Shown: positions 28,099-37,033, numbered from the stretch's first letter. The stretch is DNA of 64,000 bases from Pseudomonas sp. p1(2021b) (GCF_020151015.1 NZ_CP083746.1:3625001-3689000); one strand, 5' to 3'. Notes: generated from the letters alone by a model not told the origin. A program made the numbers and translations.

Positions 28099-28112
28099 TT
28101 GACGCGGATCAA
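28099..28112. promoter_or_regulatory. Anr/FNR-type box upstream of the small gene
   Basis: TTGAC-GCGG-ATCAA matches the Anr consensus TTGAT-N4-ATCAA at 9 of 10 positions. It lies 116-129 bases upstream of the 42-residue gene and overlaps the last codons of the neighbouring LysR gene. I could not identify a convincing -10. Confidence 0.55.
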
Positions 28113-29002
28113 GCGCAAACGCCGCCTGCCGACGGTCGGTCAATTGTTTCCCCTTGTTGCACGTCGATCCAGGCCTGCAGATTGGCGCCGCACATGCCCT
28201 GGCGCCACATCAGCCAGGTGACCGCATGGTCGAAGGGTGCCTGCAGGCGGTGGGCACGAACCTGATCGCGCCCAGGCAGGCTGTCGAGCATGGACTGCGC
28301 CATCAGTGCCACCCCGGCCCCGGCGATCACACAGGCCAGCATGCTCTGGTACGACTCGACCTCCATGACCCGGCCCATGGGCGTATGGTCATGGGCATAC
28401 CAGGCCTCCAGGCGCATGCGATAGGAGCAGCCCTGGCGGAAGGTGAACACCGCCTTGCCGGCAACATCCCGGGCGCTATGCACCGGGGTATGCTCGGGCC
28501 GCGTGATCAGCACCAGAACCTCCTCGCACAACGGCACGCCATCCAGCCCGGCCAGGCTCGGCGGGCCATCGACCAGGGCAGCGTCCAGGCGATGCGCCAG
28601 CAGCCCTTCGAGCAATTCACCGCTGGGCGCCGCCCGCACCTGCAGGTTCACCGCCGGGTAGGCCTGGTGATAGCGGGCGAGCAAGGTCGGCAAATGAATC
28701 GCCGCGGTGCTGTACATGGTGCCGAGGGTGAAATCGCCGGCCGGCTGGCCGCCCTGCACTGCGGCCATGGCCTCGTCACGCAGGGCGGACAGGCGATTGG
28801 CGTAGTCAAGCAGCACCTTGCCCGCCGGCGACAGCTGCAGGCGCTGGCGCTCACGCAGGAACAACTCCACACCCAACTGCTCCTCCAGCTGGCGCAAGCG
28901 GGTCGACAGGTTCGACGGCACCCGATGCAAGCGTTCGGCGGCCCGGGTCACCGACCCCTCTTGCGCGACGGCCTGGAAGATGCGCAGTTGGCTGAACTCC
29001 AT
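28109..29002 (-). CDS. LysR-family transcriptional regulator (paired with a YbfB-type MFS gene)
   Basis: 297 residues with a LysR HTH at the N-terminus (FSQLRIFQAVAQEGSVTRAA...RVPSNLSTRLRQLE) and a periplasmic-binding-like effector domain. The start is ATG 29002 with GGAGAAGG just upstream; a TTG four codons earlier overlaps that site. It is divergent from the MFS transporter at 29109. A T-N11-A palindrome in the 106-bp gap is a plausible operator for control of the transporter. Effector unknown. Confidence 0.88.
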   Translation of the reverse strand: MEFSQLRIFQAVAQEGSVTRAAERLHRVPSNLSTRLRQLEEQLGVELFLRERQRLQLSPAGKVLLDYANRLSALRDEAMAAVQGGQPAGDFTLGTMYSTAAIHLPTLLARYHQAYPAVNLQVRAAPSGELLEGLLAHRLDAALVDGPPSLAGLDGVPLCEEVLVLITRPEHTPVHSARDVAGKAVFTFRQGCSYRMRLEAWYAHDHTPMGRVMEVESYQSMLACVIAGAGVALMAQSMLDSLPGRDQVRAHRLQAPFDHAVTWLMWRQGMCGANLQAWIDVQQGETIDRPSAGGVCA

Positions 29003-29038
29003 TACCTTCTCCAAAACAGAACAACTTGCTCATAATTA

Positions 29039-29053
29039 TTCAATTTTTTTGAA
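29039..29053. promoter_or_regulatory. Candidate LysR operator (T-N11-A palindrome)
   Basis: TTCAA-TTTTT-TTGAA lies midway between the divergent LysR and MFS genes and contains the T-N11-A pattern of LysR-type regulators. Confidence 0.4.
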
Positions 29054-29108
29054 AGTTGATCCACCCTACCCTGCCCTCCATCGTTTCCACTGGTGCAGGA
29101 GTCGCCGC

Positions 29109-30278
29109 ATGTCCCCCTTCATACAACTGTTAGCCAGCGCCGTGGCCTTGATGATGGCCATGGGTATCGGCCGCTTCGCCCTGACCCCACAGTTGCCGCG
29201 CCTGATCGCCGAGGGGCAGTTCGACCTGACTGCCGGCGGCCTGGTGGCGGCCGCCAACTACCTGGGCTACTTTCTCGGCGCAGTGGACGGCATGTTCGCC
29301 CGCCGCCCGGCCCAGGTCCGCCAGCGCCTGCACGCCGGCCTATGGCTGTGCGTGCTGCTGACCCTCGCCTCGTGGGCGGCGCAGGGCTTCTGGAGTCACC
29401 TGCTGCTGCGCTTCGGGACCGGCGTGGCCAGTGCCTGGGTACTGGTGATGATCACCAGCCTCAGCCAGCAATTGGCTGCCAGCCACGGTCGCCCTCGCCT
29501 GGGAGCGCTGGTGTTCGCCGGGCCCGGCATCGGCATCGCCATCACCGGCTTGCTCGCCCTGGTGGCCCATCTGATGGGCCTAGGGTCAGCGACGCTGTGG
29601 CTGATCTATGCGCTGGCCGCCTTGGTGATGCTGTTGGCTGTGCTGCCCTGGTTGCCGCGGATGCAACCGACCTCGGCGGTACCGGACGTACCCAACGACG
29701 GCGCCACCCAGCCGGGCATCGGGCGATTGGGGTTGGTCTATGGGCTATATGGCATCGGCTATATCCTGCCGGCGACCTTCCTGTCGCAGATGGCCAGTCA
29801 GCAGTTCCATGGCCAGTGGCAGGCCGACCTGTTCTGGCCAGCGTTCGGCCTGGCGGCTGCGTTGGGGGTCGTGCTGGTCAGCGTGCGACGCCCAGCCCGC
29901 ACGTCCCATTGGCTGAGCGCGACGCTCTGGTTGCAGGGCCTGGGAGTCCTGGCCTGCCTGTTGGGCAACGGGTTCGGCCTGGCCCTGGGCGTGCTGTTGT
30001 GCGGCGCGCCGTTCCTGGCCTGCATGCAGTTGGTGATGCAGCGTTCACGGGAACTGGCACCCCATGCCACCCAGCGCAACGCCGGGCTGCTCACCGCCTG
30101 CTTCGCCCTCGGCCAGCTCAGCGGGCCGCTGCTGGCGGCCGTGAGCAACCATTACGGTGGGAGCCTGCAGCCCGCCTTGCTGCTTGCTGCGGGTGGGCTA
30201 GGGGTCGCAGGAGTGCTGGTGTTGGTTGGCCAGCGTCGGGAGCGGCTTCAGCCCGCCGGGCGTTGTGCTTCGGCTTGA
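29109..30278 (+). CDS. YbfB/YjiJ-family MFS transporter
   Basis: 389 residues with about 12 hydrophobic helices. The N-terminus (ASAVALMMAMGIGRFALTPQ) with GIGRFALTPxLP is the signature of the YbfB/YjiJ group of the major facilitator superfamily. AGGAG lies 8 bases before the ATG at 29109. Divergence from a LysR gene suggests substrate-induced expression. The substrate is unknown; the group probably exports small molecules. Confidence 0.88.
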   Translation: MSPFIQLLASAVALMMAMGIGRFALTPQLPRLIAEGQFDLTAGGLVAAANYLGYFLGAVDGMFARRPAQVRQRLHAGLWLCVLLTLASWAAQGFWSHLLLRFGTGVASAWVLVMITSLSQQLAASHGRPRLGALVFAGPGIGIAITGLLALVAHLMGLGSATLWLIYALAALVMLLAVLPWLPRMQPTSAVPDVPNDGATQPGIGRLGLVYGLYGIGYILPATFLSQMASQQFHGQWQADLFWPAFGLAAALGVVLVSVRRPARTSHWLSATLWLQGLGVLACLLGNGFGLALGVLLCGAPFLACMQLVMQRSRELAPHATQRNAGLLTACFALGQLSGPLLAAVSNHYGGSLQPALLLAAGGLGVAGVLVLVGQRRERLQPAGRCASA

Positions 30279-30284
30279 TGGCGC

Positions 30285-30335
30285 CGGGGCTGCGCTGCAG
30301 CCCTTTCGCGGCGCAAGGCCGCTCCTACAGGGCGG
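30285..30335. repeat. REP-type hairpin sequence between convergent genes
   Basis: GGGCTGC/GCAGCCC stem followed by TTTCGCGGCGCAAGGCCGCTC, a REP core. It separates the convergent MFS and DMT genes. Confidence 0.65.
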
Positions 30336-30350
30336 CGCGGCTGCGCCTGT

Positions 30351-31277
30351 TCAGCCGACCAGTTTGCGCAATTGCTGACGCACCCAGGGCTCGGCGCTGA
30401 CGAGGATGACCCCGCACAACACCATCACCGCGCCCAGCACGAAGTTCAGGCTGAGCGGTTCACCCAGCAACACCACACCAAAGGTCACGCCGAACAGCGG
30501 CGTGATGAAGGAGAACACCGCAAGGTTCGATGCCAGGTACTTGCGCAGCAGCCAGAACCAGGTCAGGTAGCTGATGAACGACACCACGATGGCCTGGAAC
30601 AGCACACTGCCCGCTGCCAAGGGTGTGAAGGCGACCATGCCCACCTGCCCACTGATCACGGCGATCAACAGCAACCCGACGAAGCCCACCAGCAACTGGT
30701 AGAACAAGGTCAGGTCGGCAGGCGCCTCCGACAACCGCGACCCGCGCACCACCACGGTGGTCGCGCCCCAGGCCAGGCCCGCCAGTACACCGAAGGCATC
30801 GCCGAGCAGTACCCGGCCATCGAGCTGGTCCCACGACAAGCCACCGGCAAAAGCCATGGCGATGCCGCCGAACGACAGCAAGATACCCAGCCACTGCAAC
30901 AGCCGCAGCCGCTCGCTCGGCAACATGAAATGCAGCCCCAGGGCGGTGAACACCGGTGCGGTGTAGAGGAACACCGACATGTGCGCGGCGGACGTCAGCT
31001 TCAGGCCTTCGGCGATGAACAAGAATTCCAGGCCGAACAATACGCCCGACAGCAAGCCCGCCCGCCAGGTGCTGCCCACCATGCTCCAGCCGCCCCGCCA
31101 GCACACCAGGATCCCCACCAGTACCGCGGCGATCCCTGAACGCAGGGCCGCCTGCATCACCGGGGCGATATCGCTGGCCGCCCATTTGATCATCACCTGT
31201 TGGCTGCCCCAGATCAGGCACAGCACCAGCATCACCTGCAGGGCGAAGGCATCGGTGTTCTTGCGGGCCGCGCTCAT
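30351..31277 (-). CDS. EamA/DMT-family transporter
   Basis: 308 residues with about ten transmembrane helices in two EamA repeats. The motif IWGSQQVMIKWA near the N-terminus and the repeat-2 end LSLNFVLGAVMVLCGVIL are typical of the drug/metabolite transporter superfamily. The ATG at 31277 has AAGGGGG upstream. It stands alone between the MFS gene and a small regulator-like gene. Substrate unknown; metabolite export is the usual role. Confidence 0.88.
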   Translation of the reverse strand: MSAARKNTDAFALQVMLVLCLIWGSQQVMIKWAASDIAPVMQAALRSGIAAVLVGILVCWRGGWSMVGSTWRAGLLSGVLFGLEFLFIAEGLKLTSAAHMSVFLYTAPVFTALGLHFMLPSERLRLLQWLGILLSFGGIAMAFAGGLSWDQLDGRVLLGDAFGVLAGLAWGATTVVVRGSRLSEAPADLTLFYQLLVGFVGLLLIAVISGQVGMVAFTPLAAGSVLFQAIVVSFISYLTWFWLLRKYLASNLAVFSFITPLFGVTFGVVLLGEPLSLNFVLGAVMVLCGVILVSAEPWVRQQLRKLVG

Positions 31278-31383
31278 GGGCGGCCCCCTTGGCGTATCGA
31301 TGGCATGGGCACGGTCTCGACAATGGCAGACAAGCGCCGATTATCGGGTTTGCAGCCGTCCCCACGCCAGCCTCAAAACGACC

Positions 31384-31776
31384 TCAGGCGATCTGAGCTT
31401 TTGCCGCCACCTGTTCGAACGTCGTCTCGTCCAGGGCATCGTCCTGCTCGTCCAGCACTTGGCGAGGGTGCTCGAAGCCAGGGATGCTGCTGTCGATCAG
31501 GCTGAGCAGGCGCGAGCCTCGCTCGGTGAGGACGAAGTTCTCGCCGTTGCCGCCGTCCTCTTCCGGCCGGCTTTCGATGAAGCCACGCTCGAAGAGGATC
31601 TTCTCGTATTCGCAGGCGCGGGTCTTGAGATGGTCCAGGTCGCCCACCGGTTGACCGGTAGCGGCAAGCGCTGCCGCGTGCTGCTCGGCATAGGGCCGTG
31701 GCGTGAAGCTGTGGCCGGCGCTGTTCTGCACTTCATGCAACAGACGCTCGACCAGGTCCCAGTCGTAGGTGCTCAT
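31384..31776 (-). CDS. DUF2513-like small winged-helix protein
   Basis: 130 residues. The start MSTYDWDLVERLLHEVQ followed by YEKILFERGFIES and NFVLTERGSRLLSLI looks like a DUF2513-type winged-helix domain (compare the family pattern RDWDLIRxILLxIE). The acidic C-terminus is likely disordered. AGGAGG lies 8 bases before the ATG at 31776. Function unknown; a DNA-binding role is only inferred from the fold. Confidence 0.65.
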   Translation of the reverse strand: MSTYDWDLVERLLHEVQNSAGHSFTPRPYAEQHAAALAATGQPVGDLDHLKTRACEYEKILFERGFIESRPEEDGGNGENFVLTERGSRLLSLIDSSIPGFEHPRQVLDEQDDALDETTFEQVAAKAQIA

Positions 31777-31942
31777 GGAGGTGGCCTCCTGCTGTGAACG
31801 GTTGGGGTACACAGCATGGGACCGGGAGGCAGTGCGGGGTGTTCCAAGTGAAAACCGACAACAGGCTGCCGGATGGTTATCGGTCTGAACTTCCAGACGA
31901 CACACTTTTCAACCGCATATACCCCTGCTGGAGATCGAACGG

Positions 31943-32215
31943 ATGAAACGGTTATTGCCCCTCGCCTGTGCCAGCGCACTGTTGTACGCCCTGCCCAGCT
32001 GGGCCTGCACACCAGAGGAAGCCACCCAGAAACGCGAGGAACTGGCCGGGCTGGTCACCCAGTTGACCGAACAGGATCCGCAGAAGGCCAAGCAGATCAA
32101 CGAGGAACTGCAGGGCATGGACCTGGGCACAGCCAGCAAGGACCTGCCCGACAAATGCCAGTTGATCGACAAGCGGATCAAGGAATTGAAGGAGGCGGAA
32201 ACCAAGGCGGACTAG
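31943..32215 (+). CDS. Small secreted/periplasmic protein of unknown function
   Basis: 90 residues with a clear signal peptide (MKRLLPLACASALLYALPSWA) and a mature, highly charged helical part with two cysteines (one at the mature N-terminus ACTPEE, one in DKCQL) that could form a disulphide. GGAG precedes the ATG at 31943. It ends just before a strong hairpin. I do not recognise the family. Confidence 0.75.
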   Translation: MKRLLPLACASALLYALPSWACTPEEATQKREELAGLVTQLTEQDPQKAKQINEELQGMDLGTASKDLPDKCQLIDKRIKELKEAETKAD

Positions 32216-32224
32216 GGAACTGCC

Positions 32225-32249
32225 TTCAGGGCTGCTTTGCAGCCCTGAA
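32225..32249. terminator. Hairpin between convergent genes, likely bidirectional terminator
   Basis: Perfect 11-bp stem TTCAGGGCTGC / GCAGCCCTGAA with a TTT loop, between the small secreted protein and the DEAD helicase gene. Confidence 0.7.
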
Positions 32250-32266
32250 ACCAGGCCGCCAGAACA

Positions 32267-33592
32267 TCACTCGGCCTTCGGTGCCCGCTTCTTCAAAGGC
32301 GCCATGCCATCGGCGCTGGCCAGAGGCGCCTTGGCCTTGGGCTTGGCAGCCGGCTTGCGCTTGGCGGTAGCGCCCTTCTTCTCGGCGGCCTTCTTCTCGA
32401 CCTTTTTCTTCTTGGTGCCAGCCGCCTTGCCCGAGGCCTTGACCTTCTTCGGCCCGTTGTAGGTGCCCTTGACCTCCTTGATGACCCGGCGCTCGAACTG
32501 CTGCTTGAGGTAGCGCTCGATGCTCGACATCAGGTTCCAGTCGTTGTGGCAGATCAGCGAGATCGCCAGGCCTTCGGCACCGGCACGACCGGTACGGCCG
32601 ATACGGTGCACGTACTCGTCGCCACTGCGCGGCATGTCGAAGTTGATCACCAGGTCCAGACCGTCGATGTCCAGGCCACGGGCGGCCACGTCGGTGGCTA
32701 CCAGCACCTTGGAGCCGCCCTGCTTGAAGCGATCGATGGCCAGCTTGCGGTCCTTCTGGTCCTTTTCGCCGTGCAGCACGAACGCCTTCACATCCTTGGC
32801 CACCAGGTGACCGTAGATGCGGTCGGCCAGGGCCCGGGTATTGGTGAAGATGATCGCCTTCTGGTAGGTCTCGTTGGCCAGCAGCCACTGGACGATCTGC
32901 TCTTTGTGCTGGTCATGGTCGGCAGTGATGATCTGCTGGCGGGTGCCTTCGGACAGCTGCGAGACGCTGTTGAGCATCAGGTGCTCAGGGTCCTTGAGCA
33001 CCTTGCCGATGATGTCGCGCAGCGCCGCGCCACCGGTGGTGGCCGAGAACAGCAGGGTCTGTTCGCGGTTCTCGCACTCCTTGCACAGGCGCTCCATGTC
33101 TTCGGCGAAGCCCATGTCGAGCATGCGGTCGGCTTCGTCCAGCACCAGTACCTGGACGTGGGAGAGGTCCAGGTTACCGGCGTTCAGGTGTTCCAGCAGG
33201 CGGCCCGGGGTGCCGATCAGGATGTCCGGGACCTTGCGCAGCAGTGCGGCCTGCTCCTTGAAGTCCTCGCCGCCGGTGACCAACCCGGACTTCACGTAGG
33301 TGAACTGGGAAAAGCGCTGCACTTCCTTGAGGGTCTGCTGGGCCAGCTCGCGGGTCGGCAGCAGGATCAGCGCCCGGATCTCCACACGACGCTGGCGCAG
33401 GTCGACCAGGCGGTTGAGCAGTGGCAGCACGAAGGCGGCGGTCTTGCCGCTGCCGGTCTGCGCGGTCACCCGCAGGTCACGCCCTTGCAGGGCCAGGGGA
33501 ATGGCCGCCGCCTGCACCGGGGTCGGCTCGACAAAGTTCAGCTCGGCCACGGCTTTGAGCAGGCGTTCGTGCAGGGCGAATTGGGAAAACAC
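32267..33592 (-). CDS. DEAD-box ATP-dependent RNA helicase
   Basis: 441 residues with Q-motif region (FVEPTPVQAAAIP), motif I AQTGSGKT, DEAD box VLDEADRMLDMGF, motif III SAT and motif VI HRIGRTGRAG, then a Lys/Ala-rich basic tail (about 375-441) of the kind that binds RNA. It belongs to the RhlE/SrmB group, which acts in ribosome assembly or RNA turnover. The frame is open upstream to 33685. I prefer the GTG at 33592 because GAGG lies 7 bases before it and the product then begins at the usual N-terminus (FSQFALHERLLKAV); ATG 33631 is the alternative. Confidence 0.9.
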   Translation of the reverse strand: MFSQFALHERLLKAVAELNFVEPTPVQAAAIPLALQGRDLRVTAQTGSGKTAAFVLPLLNRLVDLRQRRVEIRALILLPTRELAQQTLKEVQRFSQFTYVKSGLVTGGEDFKEQAALLRKVPDILIGTPGRLLEHLNAGNLDLSHVQVLVLDEADRMLDMGFAEDMERLCKECENREQTLLFSATTGGAALRDIIGKVLKDPEHLMLNSVSQLSEGTRQQIITADHDQHKEQIVQWLLANETYQKAIIFTNTRALADRIYGHLVAKDVKAFVLHGEKDQKDRKLAIDRFKQGGSKVLVATDVAARGLDIDGLDLVINFDMPRSGDEYVHRIGRTGRAGAEGLAISLICHNDWNLMSSIERYLKQQFERRVIKEVKGTYNGPKKVKASGKAAGTKKKKVEKKAAEKKGATAKRKPAAKPKAKAPLASADGMAPLKKRAPKAE

Positions 33593-33736
33593 GGGTGTAC
33601 CTCGGGCAGTCGCTGGAAATTCAAGTTGCATAGGGTAACGTTTTCCGTGACGGACGCCGAATTTCTTTTGGCACCTTGGCGCCAATCCGCGTTCTAATGG
33701 GCCTTCGTTTTCGCAATACAGACCCGTCTAACCCTC

Positions 33737-35038
33737 ATGGATATCCAACGACTCTGGAAAGACGCCCTCGACCTCTGGGGCACCCTCGACCAACACCCCA
33801 TGCTGCACGCCGCCCTGGCCCTGGTGGTCCTGCTGGTCATTTCCCTGCTCATCGGCCGCCTGGCCCGCTTCATGGTGCTGCATGCCAGCCGCCTGCTGGC
33901 CCGTCAGCAACCGCTCAAGTGGCTCGACGACCTGCGCCACAACAAGGTCTTCCACCGCCTGGCCCAGACCACGCCCTCACTGGTGATCCAGTTCGGCCTG
34001 AAGCTGGTGCCGGAGCTGGGCGAAACCGCCCAGCACTTCCTCGGCAACGTGGCCCTGGCCTTCACCCTGCTGTTCATGACCATGGCCCTGTCGTGCCTGC
34101 TCGATGCCCTGCTGGACATCTACGCCCGCACCGAACACGCCCGCACACGCTCGATCAAGGGCTACGTGCAGCTGGCCAAGATGATGCTATGGATCTTCGC
34201 CGCCATCGTCATCGTCGCCACCCTCATCGACCGCTCGCCGCTGCTGCTGCTTTCGGGTCTGGGTGCCATGTCGGCCGTGCTGCTGTTGGTCTACAAGGAC
34301 ACCTTGCTGTCGTTCGTCGCCAGCGTGCAGTTGACCAGCAACGACATGCTGCACGTCGGCGACTGGATCGAGATGCCCCAGGTCGGTGCCGACGGCGACG
34401 TGGTGGACATCACCCTGCACACGGTCAAGGTACAGAACTTCGACAAGACCATCGTTTCCATCCCCACCTGGCGCCTGATGAGCGAGTCGTTCCGTAACTG
34501 GCGCGGCATGCAGCAGTCCGGCGGGCGGCGCATCAAGCGCAGCCTGTTCATCGACGCCGCCGGCGTGCGCTTTCTCACCGCCGAAGAAGAACAGCGCTTG
34601 GGCCAGGTCCGCCTGCTGGGCGACTACCTGAAACAAAAGCGCCAGGAACTGAGCACCTGGAACGAATCCCTGGGGCCGGTGGCCGAACTTGCCGCCAACC
34701 GCCGCAAGCTGACCAACATCGGCACCTTCCGCGCCTTCGCCCTGGCCTACCTGAAGAACCACCCCGACGTGCAGCAAGGCATGACCTGCATGGTCCGCCA
34801 GATGCAGACCACCGCCGAGGGCGTGCCGCTGGAGATCTACTGCTTCACCACCACCACGGCATGGGCCGAGTACGAACGCATCCAGGGCGATATCTTCGAT
34901 TACCTGCTGGCGGTGTTGCCCGAGTTCGGCTTGAGCCTGTACCAGCAACCCAGCGGCAATGACATGCGTATCGGGCTTGCCGCCAGGCCTCTGGCCACTC
35001 ACGAGCCGCAACGGTTGAGCGAACTGAGCGAGGCTTGA
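33737..35038 (+). CDS. MscS-family mechanosensitive channel (YbdG/MscM-like)
   Basis: 433 residues with about five N-terminal transmembrane segments, the conserved MscS pore/beta-domain region (SGLGAMSAVLLLVYKDTLLS then ASVQLTSNDMLHVGDWIEMP) and a large cytoplasmic C-terminal domain. The long insertion-containing C-terminus and VGDWIEMP...DGDVVDITLHTVKVQN match the YbdG-like subgroup. Such channels open upon hypo-osmotic shock. It is divergent from the helicase gene and transcribed alone. Confidence 0.9.
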   Translation: MDIQRLWKDALDLWGTLDQHPMLHAALALVVLLVISLLIGRLARFMVLHASRLLARQQPLKWLDDLRHNKVFHRLAQTTPSLVIQFGLKLVPELGETAQHFLGNVALAFTLLFMTMALSCLLDALLDIYARTEHARTRSIKGYVQLAKMMLWIFAAIVIVATLIDRSPLLLLSGLGAMSAVLLLVYKDTLLSFVASVQLTSNDMLHVGDWIEMPQVGADGDVVDITLHTVKVQNFDKTIVSIPTWRLMSESFRNWRGMQQSGGRRIKRSLFIDAAGVRFLTAEEEQRLGQVRLLGDYLKQKRQELSTWNESLGPVAELAANRRKLTNIGTFRAFALAYLKNHPDVQQGMTCMVRQMQTTAEGVPLEIYCFTTTTAWAEYERIQGDIFDYLLAVLPEFGLSLYQQPSGNDMRIGLAARPLATHEPQRLSELSEA

Positions 35039-35085
35039 AGACCAGCCATAGGGCCGCGCCACCCTATCGGCTGGCGTGCCTGCTG

Positions 35086-35194
35086 TGTAGGAGCGGGCTT
35101 GCCCCGCGATCAAGGGCGAAGCCCTTGCCATGTCTACACGACACCAAGCCCGCCCCTATCGAGGCGGGCCGGCATCGCGGAAAAGCCCGCTCAT
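35086..35194. repeat. REP element pair
   Basis: TGTAGGAGCGGGCTTGCCCCGCG and an inverted GC-rich partner (AAGCCCGCCCCTATCGAGGCGGGCC region) between the convergent channel and transporter genes. Confidence 0.7.
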
Positions 35195-35201
35195 TCCCGA
35201 C

Positions 35202-36080
35202 TCAGCGAGACATCGCCTGCGGCGTTGCCGGACGCTGCACACCCAACCGGCTCATCCACACCGAAGCCACGATGATCGCCCCGCCTACGAAGAGCCGCCC
35301 CAGCGGCTCGTCCTGGTTCCAGATCAGCAGGTTCAGCAGCAACCCCACCGGCACGTGCAGGTTGTTCATCACCGCCAACGTGGCCCCCGGGACCAGGCAC
35401 GCGCCCTTGTTCCACCAGTACAGCCCCAACGCCGTCGGGACCAGCCCCAGGAACAACAGCACCAGCCATTGCGTGTCGGTCGCAGGCAGGTGCTGGGAGT
35501 TGCCGAACAACAGGAATGCCGGCAGCACCACGATCAGGGCGCCCAGGTAGAAGTAGCCAAAACGCCGGTAATGCGGCAGGTCGCTGGGGTGCCGGGCCAC
35601 CAGGTGGCGATACATGACCTGGCCTGCCGCATAGGTGAAGTTGGCCAGTTGCAGCAACAGGAAGCCCATGAAGAAATCGCCGCTGATGCTGTCGAAGCGG
35701 ATCACCGCAGCGCCCGCCACGGCCACCAGGGCGGCCAGCAGCGCCCAGAAGTTGAAGCGGCGGTTCAGGGCGTCTTCAATCAGGGTCACGTGCAAGGGCG
35801 TGAGAATGGTGAACAGCAGCACCTCCGGCACCGTCAGCACGCGGAAGCTCAGGTACAGGCACACGTAGGTGATGCCGTACTGCAATGCCCCGATCAGCAA
35901 CATCGAGCGCATGAAGCGCGGCTCCACCTGGCGCCAGCGGGTCAGTGGCAGGAATACCAGCAAGGCCAGCACCACGCGCGCCAGCACTGCGAAGTAGCTA
36001 TCGACGTTGCCAGCCAGGTAGATGCCGATCAGGTTGAAGGAGAACGCCTGGATCAGCGCGACGATTATCAGGTAGCCCAT
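35202..36080 (-). CDS. EamA-family transporter (carboxylate/amino acid/amine type)
   Basis: 292 residues with about ten transmembrane helices in two EamA repeats. The N-terminus MGYLIIVALIQAFSFNLIG and SYFAVLARVVLALLVFLPL place it in the drug/metabolite transporter superfamily, near the YigM-like group. It is a monocistronic minus-strand gene bounded by REP elements. The gap 36081-36250 contains REP-type arms at 36169-36222 and no gene. Confidence 0.85.
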   Translation of the reverse strand: MGYLIIVALIQAFSFNLIGIYLAGNVDSYFAVLARVVLALLVFLPLTRWRQVEPRFMRSMLLIGALQYGITYVCLYLSFRVLTVPEVLLFTILTPLHVTLIEDALNRRFNFWALLAALVAVAGAAVIRFDSISGDFFMGFLLLQLANFTYAAGQVMYRHLVARHPSDLPHYRRFGYFYLGALIVVLPAFLLFGNSQHLPATDTQWLVLLFLGLVPTALGLYWWNKGACLVPGATLAVMNNLHVPVGLLLNLLIWNQDEPLGRLFVGGAIIVASVWMSRLGVQRPATPQAMSR

Positions 36081-36250
36081 GGTTGCCTCTTGAATATCAA
36101 GGCGGCGACCTTAGCGGGTTGAGCCGAAGCAGTTCAACCATGCGCAGTGTAGGGGCAGTGCCAGCCCATTCGCGGTAAACCCGCTCCCACAGGTTGCGGG
36201 AGCGGCTTGCCCGTGAACAGGCCTGTCCTGCACGGCGAAAAAACGAACAT

Positions 36251-36276
36251 AAAAAAGCCCGGCCATCAGGCCGGGC
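36251..36276 (-). terminator. Rho-independent terminator of azoR
   Basis: On the minus strand: stem GCCCGGCC / GGCCGGGC with a 4-base loop, followed by six T. It begins 51 bases after the azoR stop. Confidence 0.9.
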
Positions 36277-36327
36277 AGGTACACCCAAAGGAGCGACAGG
36301 TGTCAGGGGTTGGGAATGCGTTGCGCG

Positions 36328-36927
36328 TCAGGCCACCGCGGCCAGCCTGGCCTTGGCCTGGTTCAGGCCTTTCTCGTGGAATTCGCTGCTGATGTTCAGG
36401 CCTTCGGCGTGGATGAAGTCCACCTCATGGATGCCGATGAAGGCCATCACCTGACGCAGATAGGGTTCCTGGTGGTCGCTGGTGGCACCGGCGTGAATGC
36501 CGCCACGGGCAGTCAGGACGATGGCGCGCTTGCCGGTCAGCAGGCCTTGCGGGCCGGTCGGGGTGTACTTGAAGGTGATGCCGGCGCGCAGCACGTGGTC
36601 CAGCCAGGCCTTGAGAGTGCTGGGGATGGTGAAGTTGTACATCGGCGCCGCCATTACCAGCACATCGGCCGCGAGCAACTCCTCGGTCAGTTCGTTGGAG
36701 CGGGCCAGGGCATCCACTTCCGCCGCGCTGCGCTGCTCTTCAGGCTTGATCCAGCCGCCGAGCAGGTCGGCATCCAGGTGCGGCACAGGGTTGACGGCCA
36801 GGTCACGTACCTTGATCTCGTCGCCCGGGTGGGCCGCTTGCCACTGCTGGATGAAATCCTGGGTCAGCTGGCGGGAAACGGAATCCTGCTGGCGGGCGCT
36901 GCTTTCGATGATCAGTACGCGGGACAT
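36328..36927 (-). CDS. azoR: FMN-dependent NADH-azoreductase
   Basis: 199 residues with a flavodoxin-like fold. The FMN-binding motif PMYNFTIPSTLKAWLDHVLR and TARGGIHAG are diagnostic of AzoR (AcpD) enzymes, which reduce quinones and azo compounds with NADH. The ATG at 36927 has GGAGG upstream; four codons further upstream are in frame but cover this site. The 110-bp gap before the next gene has an inverted repeat AATAGT-N15-ACTATT, possibly the site of the LysR regulator at 37401. Confidence 0.93.
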   Translation of the reverse strand: MSRVLIIESSARQQDSVSRQLTQDFIQQWQAAHPGDEIKVRDLAVNPVPHLDADLLGGWIKPEEQRSAAEVDALARSNELTEELLAADVLVMAAPMYNFTIPSTLKAWLDHVLRAGITFKYTPTGPQGLLTGKRAIVLTARGGIHAGATSDHQEPYLRQVMAFIGIHEVDFIHAEGLNISSEFHEKGLNQAKARLAAVA

Positions 36928-37006
36928 GGGAGCCTCCATCGGCGAACAAAGGGTTGCGATTCGATGGAGGTGAGATTAAAACTTGACCTATCGATAAAAA
37001 AGCGTA

Positions 37007-37033
37007 AATAGTGGGTGAAATCTATCGACTATT
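37007..37033. promoter_or_regulatory. Inverted repeat upstream of azoR
   Basis: AATAGT (37007-37012) and ACTATT (37028-37033) with a 15-bp spacer. Two CTATCGA heptamers lie in the same region (about 36988 and 37022). It is a candidate regulator site only. Confidence 0.3.

Noticed and set aside
27808-28221. Plus-strand frame of 137 codons after the symporter
   Set aside because: It starts at a terminator and lies opposite the 42-residue gene and the LysR 3' end; no domain is seen.
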